NCBI RefSeq assembly: GCF_003255815.1
Contig: NC_037681.1
Span: 78,230,188-78,294,187 of the forward strand
Source: Theropithecus gelada
Lineage: Eukaryota > Chordata > Mammalia > Primates > Cercopithecidae
Reading direction: 5' to 3'
DNA length: 64,000 nucleotides
In this document: positions 23,233 through 34,350 of the stretch, in pieces
How positions within the stretch are numbered: the stretch's first letter is position 1
Layout: each line of letters begins with the position of its first letter
Translations under genes and position numbers: made by a program
The notes under the pieces: generated by a model
Databases searched by the model: none
The model's input: the letters and a program-made list of their open reading frames with translations, nothing else
What the model was told of the DNA's origin: nothing

Positions 23233-23444
23233 CAAGGGGTGGCAAACTACAGCCCCGTGAACCAAATCCAGCTTACCACCTATTTTTTGTAAATAAAGTT
23301 CTGTTGGAACCATACCCCACCTATTCATCTACTGGTCTCTGGCTGTTTTTGTGCCACAACATTAGAGTGGGGTAGTCGCAACAGAGACTGCAGGGCTTGC
23401 AAAGCCTGTTTGCAATATGGTGATTTATAATTTGCTGACCCTTT
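23233..23444. mobile_element. hAT-type MITE with 8-bp target-site duplication
   Basis: The ends are the imperfect inverted pair 'caaggggtggcaaac' and, on the other strand, 'aaagggtcagcaaat'. The interior includes 'tgtaaataaagttctgttgg' and 'acagagactgcagggcttgc'. Flanking octamers are ttctatag (23225-23232) and ttctagag (23445-23452), matching at 7 of 8, as expected for a hAT insertion. Too short to code. Confidence 0.78.
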
Positions 23445-23452
23445 TTCTAGAG

Positions 23453-23984
23453 CAAGGCGGACACCACAGTATACATTTTAACCTTTGAAAGCCTACTTAA
23501 ATGTCAGTGGCTAAATGTCATTGATGAACAAAAGGAAACAGGGATCATGGAGAAATGGCTGACTCAAGGGCTGCAGCAGGAACAATACAAGAGGAACCTG
23601 GAGTGTCAAGTGGCAGCAGTAAATGAGGAAGTGCTCCATAAAGGATATGAGCACAACAAAAAGGCACAGAAGCTGACCTGTAAGAGCTCTCAATGTCCAG
23701 AACTGGAATAATTTGAAGCAAAAAATAAATAACAATAGTATTGGAATATAATCCATAGAAAAAATTTAAAACTAGTATAAATATATAATTAATACATGCA
23801 AAGAAAATAGAATATCACCATTAGAACACCATAATACTAACTGTTACTGGAAAGATCCACTAATGAATGCTGAAATTCACGGGTGAAAATGTAAGAAGAA
23901 GCAAGGTATTTGCAGAGTCTCAGAGTATCTTTCCCAAGATGTATCAATTTCAAATGAAAAAAATAGTAAGAGTAAAGCAACCCA
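23453..23984. other. Unassigned sequence
   Basis: Includes a minus-strand 81-codon frame (23511-23756) whose hydrophobic F/L-rich translation is typical of A-rich sense DNA read backwards. No family recognised. Confidence 0.4.
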
Positions 23985-24505
23985 GTAGGCCATCACCTTA
24001 ACCAAGTAGTTAAAGTTAACATCACCAGTAAAAAGACACATGGACATCAATTACCCCCTTGATATGATGCACTGAGAAGGGAACATTGCCATTGTGGTAT
24101 TCTTGCTAAAAATGCAACTTAAATCTACTCATGAGAAAACAGGCAAACCCCCCAAGCATGATAGTCTACAAAATAAGTAACTAATACTCTCCAAAATGCC
24201 AAGGTCATGAAAGTAAAAGGACAGAACTGTCACAGATTGGGGAATTCTAAGACACCACAAATCAATTCTAAGAGAAAGGGTAGGCATAGTGGAAACACTG
24301 GCAAAATACGTATAGAAAGTTTAGTTAATTGATAATAGTGTTGCATTGTTTATTTTGTATTTTTGATCATCATGCTATAGTTATGTAAAACATTAACATT
24401 AGGGAAAACTAGGTAAAGGTTATGAGGTTATGCAGGAACTCTCTACTATTTTTTACAAATTTTCTGTAAGTCTAAAATTGTTTCAGAATAAAAAAATCAT
24501 TACAA
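23985..24505 (+). mobile_element. L1ME 3' end
   Basis: Contains the old L1 3' UTR wording 'gatatgatgcactgagaagg', 'aaatgccaaggtcatgaaag', 'gacagaactgtcacagattg', 'attagggaaaactaggtaaa', 'ggaactctctactatttttt' and 'ttctgtaagtctaaaattgt', with an AATAAA-like end at about 24488. Strongly 5'-truncated and non-coding. Confidence 0.72.
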
Positions 24506-25857
24506 AAAATGTGAAATTATTTTAAAGTAAAATATTTGAAAAAATAGGTTTAGAAAAGAAAAAGCATAACTTTCTAATTAAGGAAAATAGAAACCCAATG
24601 TGTTTCCTTTCATAGTGATGATATTCCTAGCTAATAAATTTAGGTTAATAACATGATTTCTAGAAGCTGAAGAGAACAATTGTTGTAGCTGTTGAATTGT
24701 TTCTGGGTAAAAGTTGTTTCCTTGACTTTTACATAGTCACAGAATTTTAGCTGTGATGGCAAAAGCTCTGGATAGTAGAAGAAATTCTAATTGAGTTGAA
24801 GAGGAGGGCCAGACAGGATTGGCCTTGTTCTGTTGGGTCCTCACAGCCAGACATTCGGCGTATGTCCTAACTGCTTGAAGACCACCCAGAGACCGAGTGG
24901 CAGGTGACAGGCTGGACTTTGAAGGTCAGAGGGTTTTCCCCTTCCCTTTCTCTATAGAAGAGAAGTTTTATCTTTCTTGTACACTGAGAAAGACTTGGTT
25001 TCTGTGTGTAGCTTATGAAAATCATTGTCATTATTTTGGAGGCATATCTTATATTGGAATAAGAAATACAGAAAGTGGGAATGTTCTATATGCTGAAAAA
25101 ACAATTAGAAAAAGAAAAAAAAACTTCCTCTATTTCAAAGAATTAACTCTGATATAAACTAGATGGTTTTTTATTAATATACGGTAAATTTGGAAAGGGT
25201 TTTTACGTAAAACACATTGTAATATATTAATTTCAATCATTTGGCAAATATTCACTTAGTGCTTTTGTGTGCCCAACACTCTGCTAGCCATTACTGAATA
25301 TTTAAGCACATGATTCTTCAAAAGACATGTAGTCTTTGGAAGCAACAAATGAGTTCACAAAAAATAAGAAAAACTAAATGAAAAAATATGACAATGAATA
25401 CAAATAGGAAGAGATATTCAGAAAGATGATATTCACTAAAGGGAGTGCTCAGCGCTGATGTCGTAGGGGAGATTGGAGTTAATCTGTTTCTTGAAAAGGA
25501 TAATAATAACAATAATAACACCAAAATGTTGGCTTTATCTTAAAGATTAAATAAGGCACTGAAGAAAAAAAGTAAGTCCCTTCCCTCAAAAATCCTGTTT
25601 TTTATAAAAGTTGCATATATACTAAAAAACCTAAAAATAAAAAATACCATTTTAATTTTATGAATAAAATATAAGAAAATGTTCTCTATATAAGACACAA
25701 AAGGCAAAGCCCTCAAAAGTAAGAAAGTATACATTGTACTAAATCACAAATTTTAAACTTTTCTGAATCCAAAAAGTCCATAACCATAGTTTAAAAAAAA
25801 TCAAATAAGATACTGGAAAAAAAAAAATAGGCAAAAAGTTAGGATAAGAAAGATATT
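24506..25857. other. Unassigned sequence
   Basis: Contains an 86-codon plus-strand frame (24897-25157) without recognisable domain, faint L2-tail-like wording at 25240-25300 ('ttggcaaatattcacttagt'), and a short AAT/AAC-rich stretch at 25500-25518. Confidence 0.4.
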
Positions 25858-25859
25858 TA

Positions 25860-26152
25860 TTTATTTGAGACAGGGTCTCACTCTCACCCAGGCTGGAGTG
25901 CAATGGCACAATCATGGCTCACTGTAGCCTCAACCTCCAAGGTTCAAGTGATCCTCCTATCTCAGCCCACTAAAGTAGGCAGGACTACAGGTATGCACCA
26001 CCACACTCAGCTCATTTTTTTTTTTTTTTTTTCGTAGAGATGGGGCCTTACTATGCTGTCTAGGCCGGTCTCAAATCCCTGGGCTCAAGTAATCCTTCTC
26101 TCACAGCCTTTCAAGGTGTTGAGATTACAGGCATGAGCCACTGCATCCAGCC
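25860..26152 (-). mobile_element. AluJ-type SINE
   Basis: Full dimer in antisense: 'gagacagggtctcactctca', 'tgtagcctcaacctccaagg', a mid-element T run at 26015-26032, and the 5' end 'gagccactgcatccagcc'. The flanks aagaaagatattta (left) and aagaaatattta (right, 26153-26164) look like a target-site duplication with a two-base difference. Divergence and J-type bases put it among the older Alus. Confidence 0.9.
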
Positions 26153-26164
26153 AAGAAATATTTA

Positions 26165-27010
26165 GAATCAATAACATGAATTACTTTGGGCAGTATGGCT
26201 ATTTTCGTGACACTGATTCTTCCTATGTGTGAGCATGGAATGTTTTTCCACTTGTTTGTGTCCTGTCTTATTTCCTTGAGCAGTGGTTTGTAGTTCTCCT
26301 TGAAGAGATCCTTCACATCCCTTATTAGCTGTATTCCTATGTATTTCATTCTCTTTGTAGCAATTATGAATGGGAGTTCATTCATGATTTGGCTCTCTGC
26401 TTGTTTATTGTTGCCGTAAATGAATGCTTATGATTTTTGCACATTGATTTTCTATCCTAAGACCATGCTGAAGTTGCTTATCAGCTTAAGGAGTTTTGGG
26501 GCTGAGATGTTGGAGTTTTCTAAATATGTCATCTGTAAACAGATACAAATTGACTTCCTCTCATCCTCTTTGAATACCATTTATTTCTTTATCTTGCTTA
26601 ATTGCCCTGGCCAGAACTTCCAATACTATCTTGAATAGGAGTGGTGAGAGAGGTCATCCTCGTCTTGTACCAGTTTTCAAAGGGAATGCTTCCAGCTTTT
26701 GCCCATTCAATATGATATTGGCTGTAGGTTTGTCATAAATAGCTCTTATTACTTTGAGATGTTATGTTCCATCAATACCTAGTTTATAGAGAGTTTTTAA
26801 CATGAAGGGATGTTGAATTTTATCTAAGGCCTTTTCTGCATCTATTGAGATAATCATGTGTTTTTTGTCTTTAGTTCTGTTATGTGGTGAATTACGTATG
26901 TTGATTTGTGCATGTTGAACCAACCTTGCATCACTGGGAAGCATCCAACTTGAGCATGGTTGATAAGCTTTTGGATGTACTGCTGAATTTGGCTTGCCAG
27001 TGTATTTTTA
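26165..27010 (-). pseudogene. L1 ORF2 reverse-transcriptase domain, inverted and disrupted
   Basis: On the minus strand several frames carry reverse-transcriptase sequence. Motif A (S-I-D-A-E-K-A-L-D) is seen in 26762-26944. The catalytic loop at 26528-26539 reads F-T-D-D where L1 normally has F-A-D-D. The stretch Y-I-G-I-Q-L-I-R-D-V-K-D-L-F is seen in 26125-26385. In a live element this domain copies the L1 RNA at a nicked target. Here it is split by frameshifts and stops and is inverted relative to the rest of ORF2, so it cannot be expressed as one protein. It is the 5' half of the element whose 3' half starts at 27011. Confidence 0.85.
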
Positions 27011-28400
27011 AAAATTTTTGCATAAATTTATAGATTCAGTGCTATTTCCATCAAAATACCATTGACATTCTTCACAGAACTAGGAAAAGCTACTTTAAAT
27101 TTCATATGGAATCAAAGAAGATCCCATATAGCCAAGACAATTCTTAACAAAAAGAACAAAGCTGGAGGTATCATGCTACCTGACTTCAAACTCTGCTACA
27201 AGGCCACAGTAAGCAAAACAGCATGATACTGGTACCAAAACAGACATATAGACCAATAGAACAGAACTGAGACCTTAGAATTAACACCACACACCTACAA
27301 CCATTTGATCTTCAACAAACCTGACAAAAACAATGAGGAATGGATCTCCTCTTCAATAAATGGTACTGGGAAAACTGGCTAGCCACATGCAGAAAACTGA
27401 AACTGGACCCTTTCCTTCACCTTATACAAAAATTAACTCAAGGTGGATTAAAGACTTAAATGTAAAACCCAAAACCATGGAAACCCTAGAAAAACACATA
27501 GTCAATACCATTCAGGACATATGCATGGGCAAAGACTTCATGACAAAAATGCCAAAAGCAATTGCAACAAAAGCCAAAATTGACAAATGGGATATGATTA
27601 AACTAAGCAGCTTCTAAATAGCAAAAGAAACTATCATCAGAGTGAGCAGGCAACCTACAGAATGGGAGAAAATTTTTGCAATCTACCCATCTGACAAAGG
27701 TCTAATATCCAAAATTTTTAAGGAAATTAAATGAATTTACAAGAAAAAAAAACCAAACAACTCCATCAAAAAGTAGGCAAAGGATATGACCAGATATTTC
27801 TCAAAATAGGACAATTATGCAGCCAACAGACATATGAAAAAAAGCTCAACATCACTGACCATTAGAGAAATGCATGTCAAAATCACAACGATACCATCCC
27901 ATGTCAATCAGAATGGCGATTATTAAAAAGTCAAGATTTAGATGTTGGTGAGTCTGTGGAGAAATAGGAATGCTTTTACACTGCAGGTGGGAATGTAAAT
28001 TAGTTCAACCATTGTGGAAGATAGTATGGCAATTCCTCAAGGATCTAGAATCAGAAATACCATTTGACCCAGTAATGTCACTGCTGGGTATATACTCAAA
28101 GGATTATAAATCATTCTACTATAAAGACACATGCACACGTATGTTTATTGCAGCACTGTTTACAATAGCAAAGTCATGGAACCAACCCAAATGCCCATCA
28201 ACAACAGACTGGATAAAGAAAATGTGGTACATATACACAATGGAATACTATGCAGCCATAAAAAGGAATGAGAACATGTCCTTTGCAGGGACATGAATGA
28301 AGCTGGACGCTATCATTCTCAGTAAACTGACACAGGAACAGAAAACCAAATACAACATGGTCTCACTCATAAGTGGGAGCTGAACAATAAGAACACATGG
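27011..28400 (+). pseudogene. L1 ORF2 C-terminal part, disrupted
   Basis: Sense ORF2 follows the inversion junction. Frame 27360-27617 holds the segment with W-I-K-D-L-N-V-K, and frame 27970-28296 holds the C-terminal segment with L-L-H-C-R-W-E-C-K-L-V-Q-P-L-W and M-E-Y-Y-A-A-I-K. The last frame ends early because a Trp codon has become TGA at 28294-28296, about 30 residues before the family's usual end. Another stop falls near 27615. The 3' UTR and tail follow. No functional product is expected. Confidence 0.85.
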
Positions 28401-28596
28401 ACACAGTGAGGGGAACAATATACACCAGGGGCTGTTGGAGGCTGGGGGACGTGGGGAGGGAACATAGAGGATGGGTCAACAGGTGCAGCAAACCACCATG
28501 GCACACAACAAAATTGCAATTGCAACAAAAGCCATATGGCACACATATACCTATGTAACAAATCTGCACGTTCTGCGTGTATCCCAGAACCTAAAG

Positions 28597-28635
28597 TAAA
28601 ATAAAATAAAATAAAATAAAATAAAAATAAAATTT
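28597..28635 (+). repeat. (TAAAA)n microsatellite at an L1 tail
   Basis: The A-rich tail of the L1 has become a pentanucleotide array of about seven TAAAA units, the last irregular. Such tail-seeded arrays are common and often length-polymorphic. Confidence 0.9.
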
Positions 28636-28960
28636 ATAAAGAATATATAAATAACTCAAGAGGCCTATGAACTTGAATCAAAATAAAATTACACCATTAT
28701 TGTCCCAGCTCTACCTGAAATTTTAGCATTTCCTTTTATTATAAATATAGGCAACAAACCAGAGTGGCTTGAATCATACCTGAGACTGTCAAGATTCAAA
28801 TCCATAGATTGCAGACATCTAGAAATATTGTTTATATTCATCACTTTCTCCAAATTACAGTAGTACAGATTCACCACTAGATCTTACTGTTTAATGCATT
28901 AATTTTAAAAATGTTCCTATAATTTTTACCTTTTTGTAGTTATATTTTAATATAATTGAG

Positions 28961-29080
28961 TTCCTTTGGAATCCTAGGTATTTTATTACAAAAAAATTTA
29001 AAATGTACTCTGAGAAGGAATTCAATGGGTTCACTGGGCTGCCAAAGAGTCCCATGGTACAAAAAAGGCTAACTACCCCT
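28961..29080 (+). mobile_element. hAT-Charlie-like DNA transposon end
   Basis: Contains 'actctgagaaggaattcaat', 'gggctgccaaagagtcccat' and 'ggtacaaaaaaggctaacta', ending 'cccctg', which resembles the right terminal part of Charlie-type hAT elements. Only one end is visible. Confidence 0.5.
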
Positions 29081-32000
29081 GACCATGTTGATAAGAATAG
29101 AACTTTACCAAAAATGGCGAGAGTAAACAGCTAGTGTCAAAATGCTGTGTATGTAATATGGTATGATTTATATGGGTTTTTATGAAAATCACACAAAATA
29201 CCATATATTTTTCATGAAATCATATTCATGAAAAGAATCTATAAACATAAATGTGAGGTGACACATTAAATTCATGCCTCTGTAGTTTTTGCTGCTAGGA
29301 ATAGAGAGTAAATAGGACATGAGAAGATGGATAAAAATATTTCATATTTAGGCACAGTGTTTTATTTCCTTTTTTAGAAAAAAAAAGGAAAAACTGCTGC
29401 CATTTTTAACAACTATAAATTCTGAGCCATGGGTACAGTGGTGGTTGTGCATTTCATTTTTTTAACTCTCAAAATAAAAGTTGAATAAACTTGTATAAAT
29501 TAATTCAAAGTAAGATATTGACTGTATAATAAACATTTCATAACTTTTATGCATTTCTGTTACTGCTATCAAAGAGAAAGTATTTGGAAAGGAAAAGTGG
29601 AGAGAGTGAGCCTTCCAGGTGAGGAAAACAACATGAGTAAAGCATATTTGAGATGAGTAGGTCAAGAGTTAATGAGATGTTAATAGTCTTTTGTAGCAAT
29701 CATCCAAGCTGGAAGTATTTCTATGACTTATTTGTTTTTCCGGTTCATGATCCAGAACATAAAGCCATGATTTCCCCATTACTGGATATGCAGGTGAAAC
29801 CAGCCCTGGGAGTGCTGGCAGCCCAGGGCAGACCTTGGTGATCTGGTATTGGAGTTATCTGGTATTGGATAACTGGGCTTCTTAGTGAGAAGTGTGCAAG
29901 ACTGGGCAGTGCCAGCACCACCGACAGACTGGGAGGAAGCTCTTAAAACAGGTCACCTTACCAAACTGGAGCTCCCATCCCTGAAAAGTCTCTGGATGAG
30001 GATGGAGAACCTTGTTCAGAGATGTTCTAAGCAAGATAAAAGAAAGTGGGGAAGGCTTTGCATGAAAATCGCCTGTTTTAATGTAAAAGGCAGGCACATG
30101 CAAGTTGTTAGTGGAAGTTCTAAAAAATAGTTATTTCAGCTTACTCTTTCTTCTTCATTTTTTTTTTTTTTTGGTCAGTTGTTTTTCAAAAAGGCATTCC
30201 AAAGAGTAGAGTTTTACAGTTAAATAAGTTATGAAGTATTGTATAATTTACATCCTCTTGGAAAGTCACAATATATATTAGACATTAAAAGCTCTGAGGA
30301 GTCCTATTTTCTTTATTCAACTCAGCATCTCCAAACTGCTTAGCATCTCATAAAAATTATGTTCTAAGATCCTCTTGGAAATACTAATGTTTCAAAAAAT
30401 CAAAACAATTTTAGTCACTTTTTGTCAGGGAGGAAAATTTCATAAATATCCAGTTCACACTTGAAGCATGACACTAAAAGATGATTACAAATATATTAGG
30501 TATATAAAGCTGAATGAATTTCCAAGGCAGCAGGTTACCTCACAGGTCTGATCATTGTCAAAAGTCTCTTTATGGTTTATGGTCCTGTCAGAAACCCTCA
30601 GTTCTCCCATATGTACATATATGGTACTCTTTCCCTCCCAGTTAATTGTACCATAAATAATTTCTTCTTATCTGCATATCAATTACAAGGTAATGAATGC
30701 CACTTCATATTATGTGAAATACAAATCAAGCTCTAGGCCCCGTGAGATAATTTTCTTGGCCAAATTCCCAGGCCTTGTACTTGGTATGAACTTCAATTGT
30801 GTCTCTAGGGTTAGTGAATGTTATGTTTCTAAGTGATGATCTGTTTATTTCATGCCACATTTTCAAGCTGTCTTTTCCTCACATGTACCATTAACCATTA
30901 TATTGAGTTTAAGGTTTTCAATTCACTTTATTTTTGTAAAATTTCAGAAAAAAATAGTAGCTAAAATTCACAAGTGGCATAGGCATGTTTTCTTCTTCCC
31001 AATTTTTAACATGCTTGCTCCAATGAAAATAAAGTCTTGCTTGCAGATGTACCAAAGGAGACGTCTCATTCATTGACTTTCCTGCTTTTTAATAAAGTCA
31101 TACACCAGTGCCAATTCTTTTTGTATATGCTATGTAGTACAGGTTCTTCCTTCTTTATCTAAAATTTGGGGTATCAATTTCACATTGGGAGTTTATTTGA
31201 AATCAATGAGAGAAATATTTCTATCTGCAAGATACTATCTTTGAGACTCAGTCAGGCATCATACTGAGAAAAGGATCAAGGAAACATAATAACTGTTGAA
31301 AAAGTAAAACTCAATGTGTAAAATATTATCAAACATAGAAGTAGAATACAGTGAAGGTGCATAATTGAAAGGAGCATTTTTCTTTGACAATTTGAATAGC
31401 TCTATCTGTAATTCAGTGCTGAAATGCTCTGTGCATTTCCTTAACAACAATGTCTTCCCATATCCATGCTTAAATTATTTCCTCCTGAAGGATAAAAGAT
31501 AGGCACTAAAAATTATATTTTTAGTATTAAACTTGAATACTTTAACTTGAAATTTAAACCTCATGTGACTCAGAGGAATTTAAATTATTTTCTGAGATCT
31601 AGGACTTTCTTTTTGGTTACCAAACTCTTCAAACTTTTTTTCCCATTGACACAAAATTATGAATTCAACAAAGAAAATCCACAACTCAAATCAACCAAGG
31701 TCTATGTAAATAAACTTTGCAAATAGTAGGTTGTGGGACACGGCATGTTTCTAACCACTGTATAAATAATAGTTCTTTGGTGCTGAGAATATGGAAATCA
31801 GCAATTTTCAAAATGAGAAGACAGTCTTAATTTCAGAGTCACTCTTTAAGGCTATATTTCACACCACTGTTTGAGACAGCACTTGGCTTCTAACATGGGA
31901 GCCCATTGCAGCTGAGCCATGAATAACTAGCTCCTGAAATAAGCCAAATCAAGATAAAACATTGCAAAATGTAACCCAAAGGATACCCAAAACACATCAC

Positions 32001-32564
32001 TGCAGGGAAAATACTTTTTTAAATTGAGGAATCATAGATGTGACAGAAACTCATATTTTCACTGTTGAGCTCAACAGCATCTTTGTGGTTTTTGGTGCTT
32101 TCATTATATACAACTATTTTCATCTTCTCTTATCCTCTTTACACAGATTTCAGGCTCTAATTGTCTTTTACTCTCTTGAACTCATCAAGCAGAGTTGGTA
32201 TAGCTAGAAAACATACTTCTGTGGAGAGCACAATAAGTTGTAAAGACTATATTGTATTATTTCTCTTTCCTAGTAATGAAAATGAAATTTTTAAAATGTT
32301 GCTAGATTAATGAGTTTTCTTATGTCTATTTTCTTGTTATTGTATGCTTTTTATGTTTTAATATTTTAATGTAGTTCATTCAGTTATTCAGTGAATAATA
32401 GTCAAGGTTGTCCTTTTGTTCATGACTTCAACATAATACATTTGCATTTCAAGTATTATATTTTAATATTTGTAAAAATCCATGACTTGCTTGCCAATTA
32501 GTATATTTGTGTGCTAGGAAATATACATATTTTTAAATCTTGTACATAAATTATACATATTTAA
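29081..32564. other. Unassigned, largely repeat-free sequence
   Basis: About 3.5 kb with no convincing transposon. A less AT-rich island spans roughly 29740-30120 and is listed separately. The rest is AT-rich with short frames (30852-31076 and 31259-31450) that show no domain. Confidence 0.4.
29885..30130 (+). other. 81-codon open frame in a GC-richer island, origin unknown
   Basis: The frame lies in the least AT-rich part of this area and translates to a charged, Lys/Leu-rich peptide with W-E-E-A-L-K-T-G-H-L-T-K-L-E-L near residues 16-30. I do not recognise a family. There is no splice-site context, no upstream promoter-like signal and no poly(A) tail, so neither a gene nor a processed pseudogene can be claimed. 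A minus-strand frame (29882-30103) overlaps it almost completely, which argues that openness is partly compositional. Confidence 0.2.
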
Positions 32565-33425
32565 ACACATTGATATTTAAAGAGAAATATAGCTATTCTT
32601 ATATCAGACAAAACAAACTTTAAAGCAACAGCAGTTTAAAAAGACAAAGAGGGACACTATATAATGATCAAAGGTCTTGTCCAATAGAAAAATATCATAA
32701 TACTACAAATATATATGCACCTAATACTGGAGTTCCCAAATTTATATAACAATTACTACTAGACCTAAGAAATGAGATACACAGCAACACGTTAATAGTG
32801 GGGAACTTCAATACTCTACTGACAGCACTAAACAGGTCCAAGACAGAAAGTCAACAAAGAAAAAATGTATTTAAACTATACCCTAGAACAAATGAACTTA
32901 ACAGATATTTCCAGAGCATTCTACTCAACAACTGCAGAATATACACTCTCTTCATCAGCAGATGGGACTTTCTCCAAGATAGACCAGATGATAGGCAACA
33001 AAACAAGTCTCAATAAATTTAAGAAAACTGAAATTATGTCAAGTACTCTCTCAGACCACAGTGGCATAAAATTGGAAATCAACTCCAAAAGGAGCCTTCA
33101 AACCATTCAAGTACATGGAAATTAAAAACCTACTCCTGAATGACCACTGGGTCAACAATGAAATCAAGATGAAAATTTAAACATTATTTGAACTCAACGA
33201 TAATAGTGGTTTAACCTATCAAAACCTCTGAGATACAGCAAAGGCAGTGCTAAGAAGAAAGTTCATAGCCTTACACGCCTACATCAAAAAGTCTGAAAGA
33301 GCACAAATAGACATATGAAGTCTCACCTCAAGGAACTAGAGAAATAAGAACAAACCAAATCCAAACTCTGCAGAAGAAAATAAATAACCAAGATCAGAGC
33401 AGACCTAAATAAAATTGAAACAAAA
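32565..33425 (+). pseudogene. L1 ORF2 endonuclease-domain fragment
   Basis: Sense L1 text covers the APE-like endonuclease and the start of the next region: 'tatatatgcacctaatactg', 'gacagaaagtcaacaaag', 'tctctcagaccacagtggca', 'ctcctgaatgaccactgggt' and 'aaggcagtgctaagaagaaa'. Two frames carry it. 32798-33016 begins with G-N-F-N-T, where the family has G-D-F-N-T. 32865-33125 has the S-D-H triad near its C-terminus (33051-33059). Different frames mean a frameshift, and the Asp-to-Asn change removes a catalytic residue. Both ends are truncated and no 3' UTR is present, so it is an isolated internal piece of an L1PB/L1MA-grade element. Confidence 0.85.
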
Positions 33426-34017
33426 ATTTTCAACTTACTCTTGATTTGTTGAGACATTGAGGTACAGGGAAAATCTGGATACACTAATAATTTATGAGTA
33501 ATATTTCCAAAGACAATTCAAAATCATAGGTAATTCAGAAGTATTACTTCCTTTCCCGCAAATATTCTCCTAAAATGCATTTTAATAGTACATTGCCTGA
33601 TCTGAGTCTTTCAGTATCTCTACTTACTCTTCATTTGAGATACTGAAAAGCAATAGCAGAGATATATTGCTAAGAGATATGCCTGACTAGCAACCATCAG
33701 GCTGGGAAATGGCTTCAGGACTTTAGCACAAGTCTTAGAACAACACAGACATAATTCAGAAAGTGAAGTAGGAAACACTTTGTGCCTGGCAAGGTATCAT
33801 GGGGAATCAAGTTACTCAAGGCTAGCTGTATCATTGGAAAGAGAAGAAAATGCAATGAGAGGTCTAGATAGCTGCATTCTGGTTGTACCTAGCAGCCAGT
33901 CTCTTCTTTCCTCATATTCCCTGTGAAGGTAAGTGATTTCATATTGACTTTTCTATTTTTGATGTTTTTAGTAAAAAAAAAAAAAAAAAAAAAGTGTTCA
34001 TTTGACATAATCAAGTT
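33426..34017. other. Unassigned sequence with an isolated poly(A) run
   Basis: An A21 run lies at 33973-33993. The DNA upstream of it (33830-33972) is not a known SINE or L1 3' end, so the run has no evident parent element. Confidence 0.45.
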
Positions 34018-34178
34018 CTTCTATTTGAGTTTGGGAAAATTACTTAACAATTTTAAATCTTGGCATTTTTATCTAAAAGATAGAAAAATGAATACTTATT
34101 CATTTTTAAAGTCATTAGAAAGAGTAAATGAATCAATCCATATTACCATGGTATATGGCATGCAGTCAATGCTTATAA
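34018..34178 (+). mobile_element. MIR SINE, first of a tandem pair
   Basis: MIR-like wording in sense: 'gggaaaattacttaacaatt', 'tatctaaaagatagaaaaat', 'agagtaaatgaatcaatcca' and 'ggcatgcagtcaatgctta'. Very diverged. Confidence 0.6.
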
Positions 34179-34209
34179 AGTTTTATCTACTATTAATTTC
34201 CAAAAATAA

Positions 34210-34350
34210 CATTAACCTCTTTGAGACTCTGTCTTTTTTTATTCAGTAAAATGAAGATCATGTCAATTTATATATTATTTTGTAGACCAAATGAGCCAAT
34301 ATATTGTTAAACATTTGGCATAGTGCCTAGCATGTAGTAAATGCTCAAAA
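34210..34350 (+). mobile_element. MIR SINE, second of a tandem pair
   Basis: A second MIR in the same orientation: 'cattaacctctttgagactc', 'cagtaaaatgaagatcatg', 'accaaatgagccaatatatt' and 'gcatagtgcctagcatgtag' with 'taaatgctc'. Somewhat better preserved than its neighbour. Confidence 0.72.

Larger units (their letters stand above)
26165..28635 (+). mobile_element. 5'-inverted L1 (twin-primed insertion)
   Basis: A composite of two blocks of one L1. 26165-27010 is ORF2 reverse-transcriptase sequence in antisense. 27011-28635 is the following ORF2 sequence, 3' UTR and A-rich tail in sense. The inverted block ends in ORF2 at the residues I-L-P-K-V-I, and the sense block resumes with I-Y-R-F, the next residues in an intact copy, so nothing or almost nothing was lost. 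Divergence suggests an L1PA/L1PB-grade copy. A flanking duplication is not clear. Confidence 0.87.

Noticed and set aside
28363..28569. Two overlapping minus-strand frames of 68 and 64 codons
   Set aside because: Antisense readings of the L1 3' UTR of the 5'-inverted copy.
30930..31100. Acceptor-like 'aaatttcag' followed later by AATAAA
   Set aside because: Both motifs are frequent in AT-rich DNA; no donor, exon or coding signal supports a gene.
33923..34249. 108-codon plus-strand open frame with a run of lysines
   Set aside because: The frame runs through an A21 tract and a MIR; the Lys run is just the poly(A), with no domain or context.
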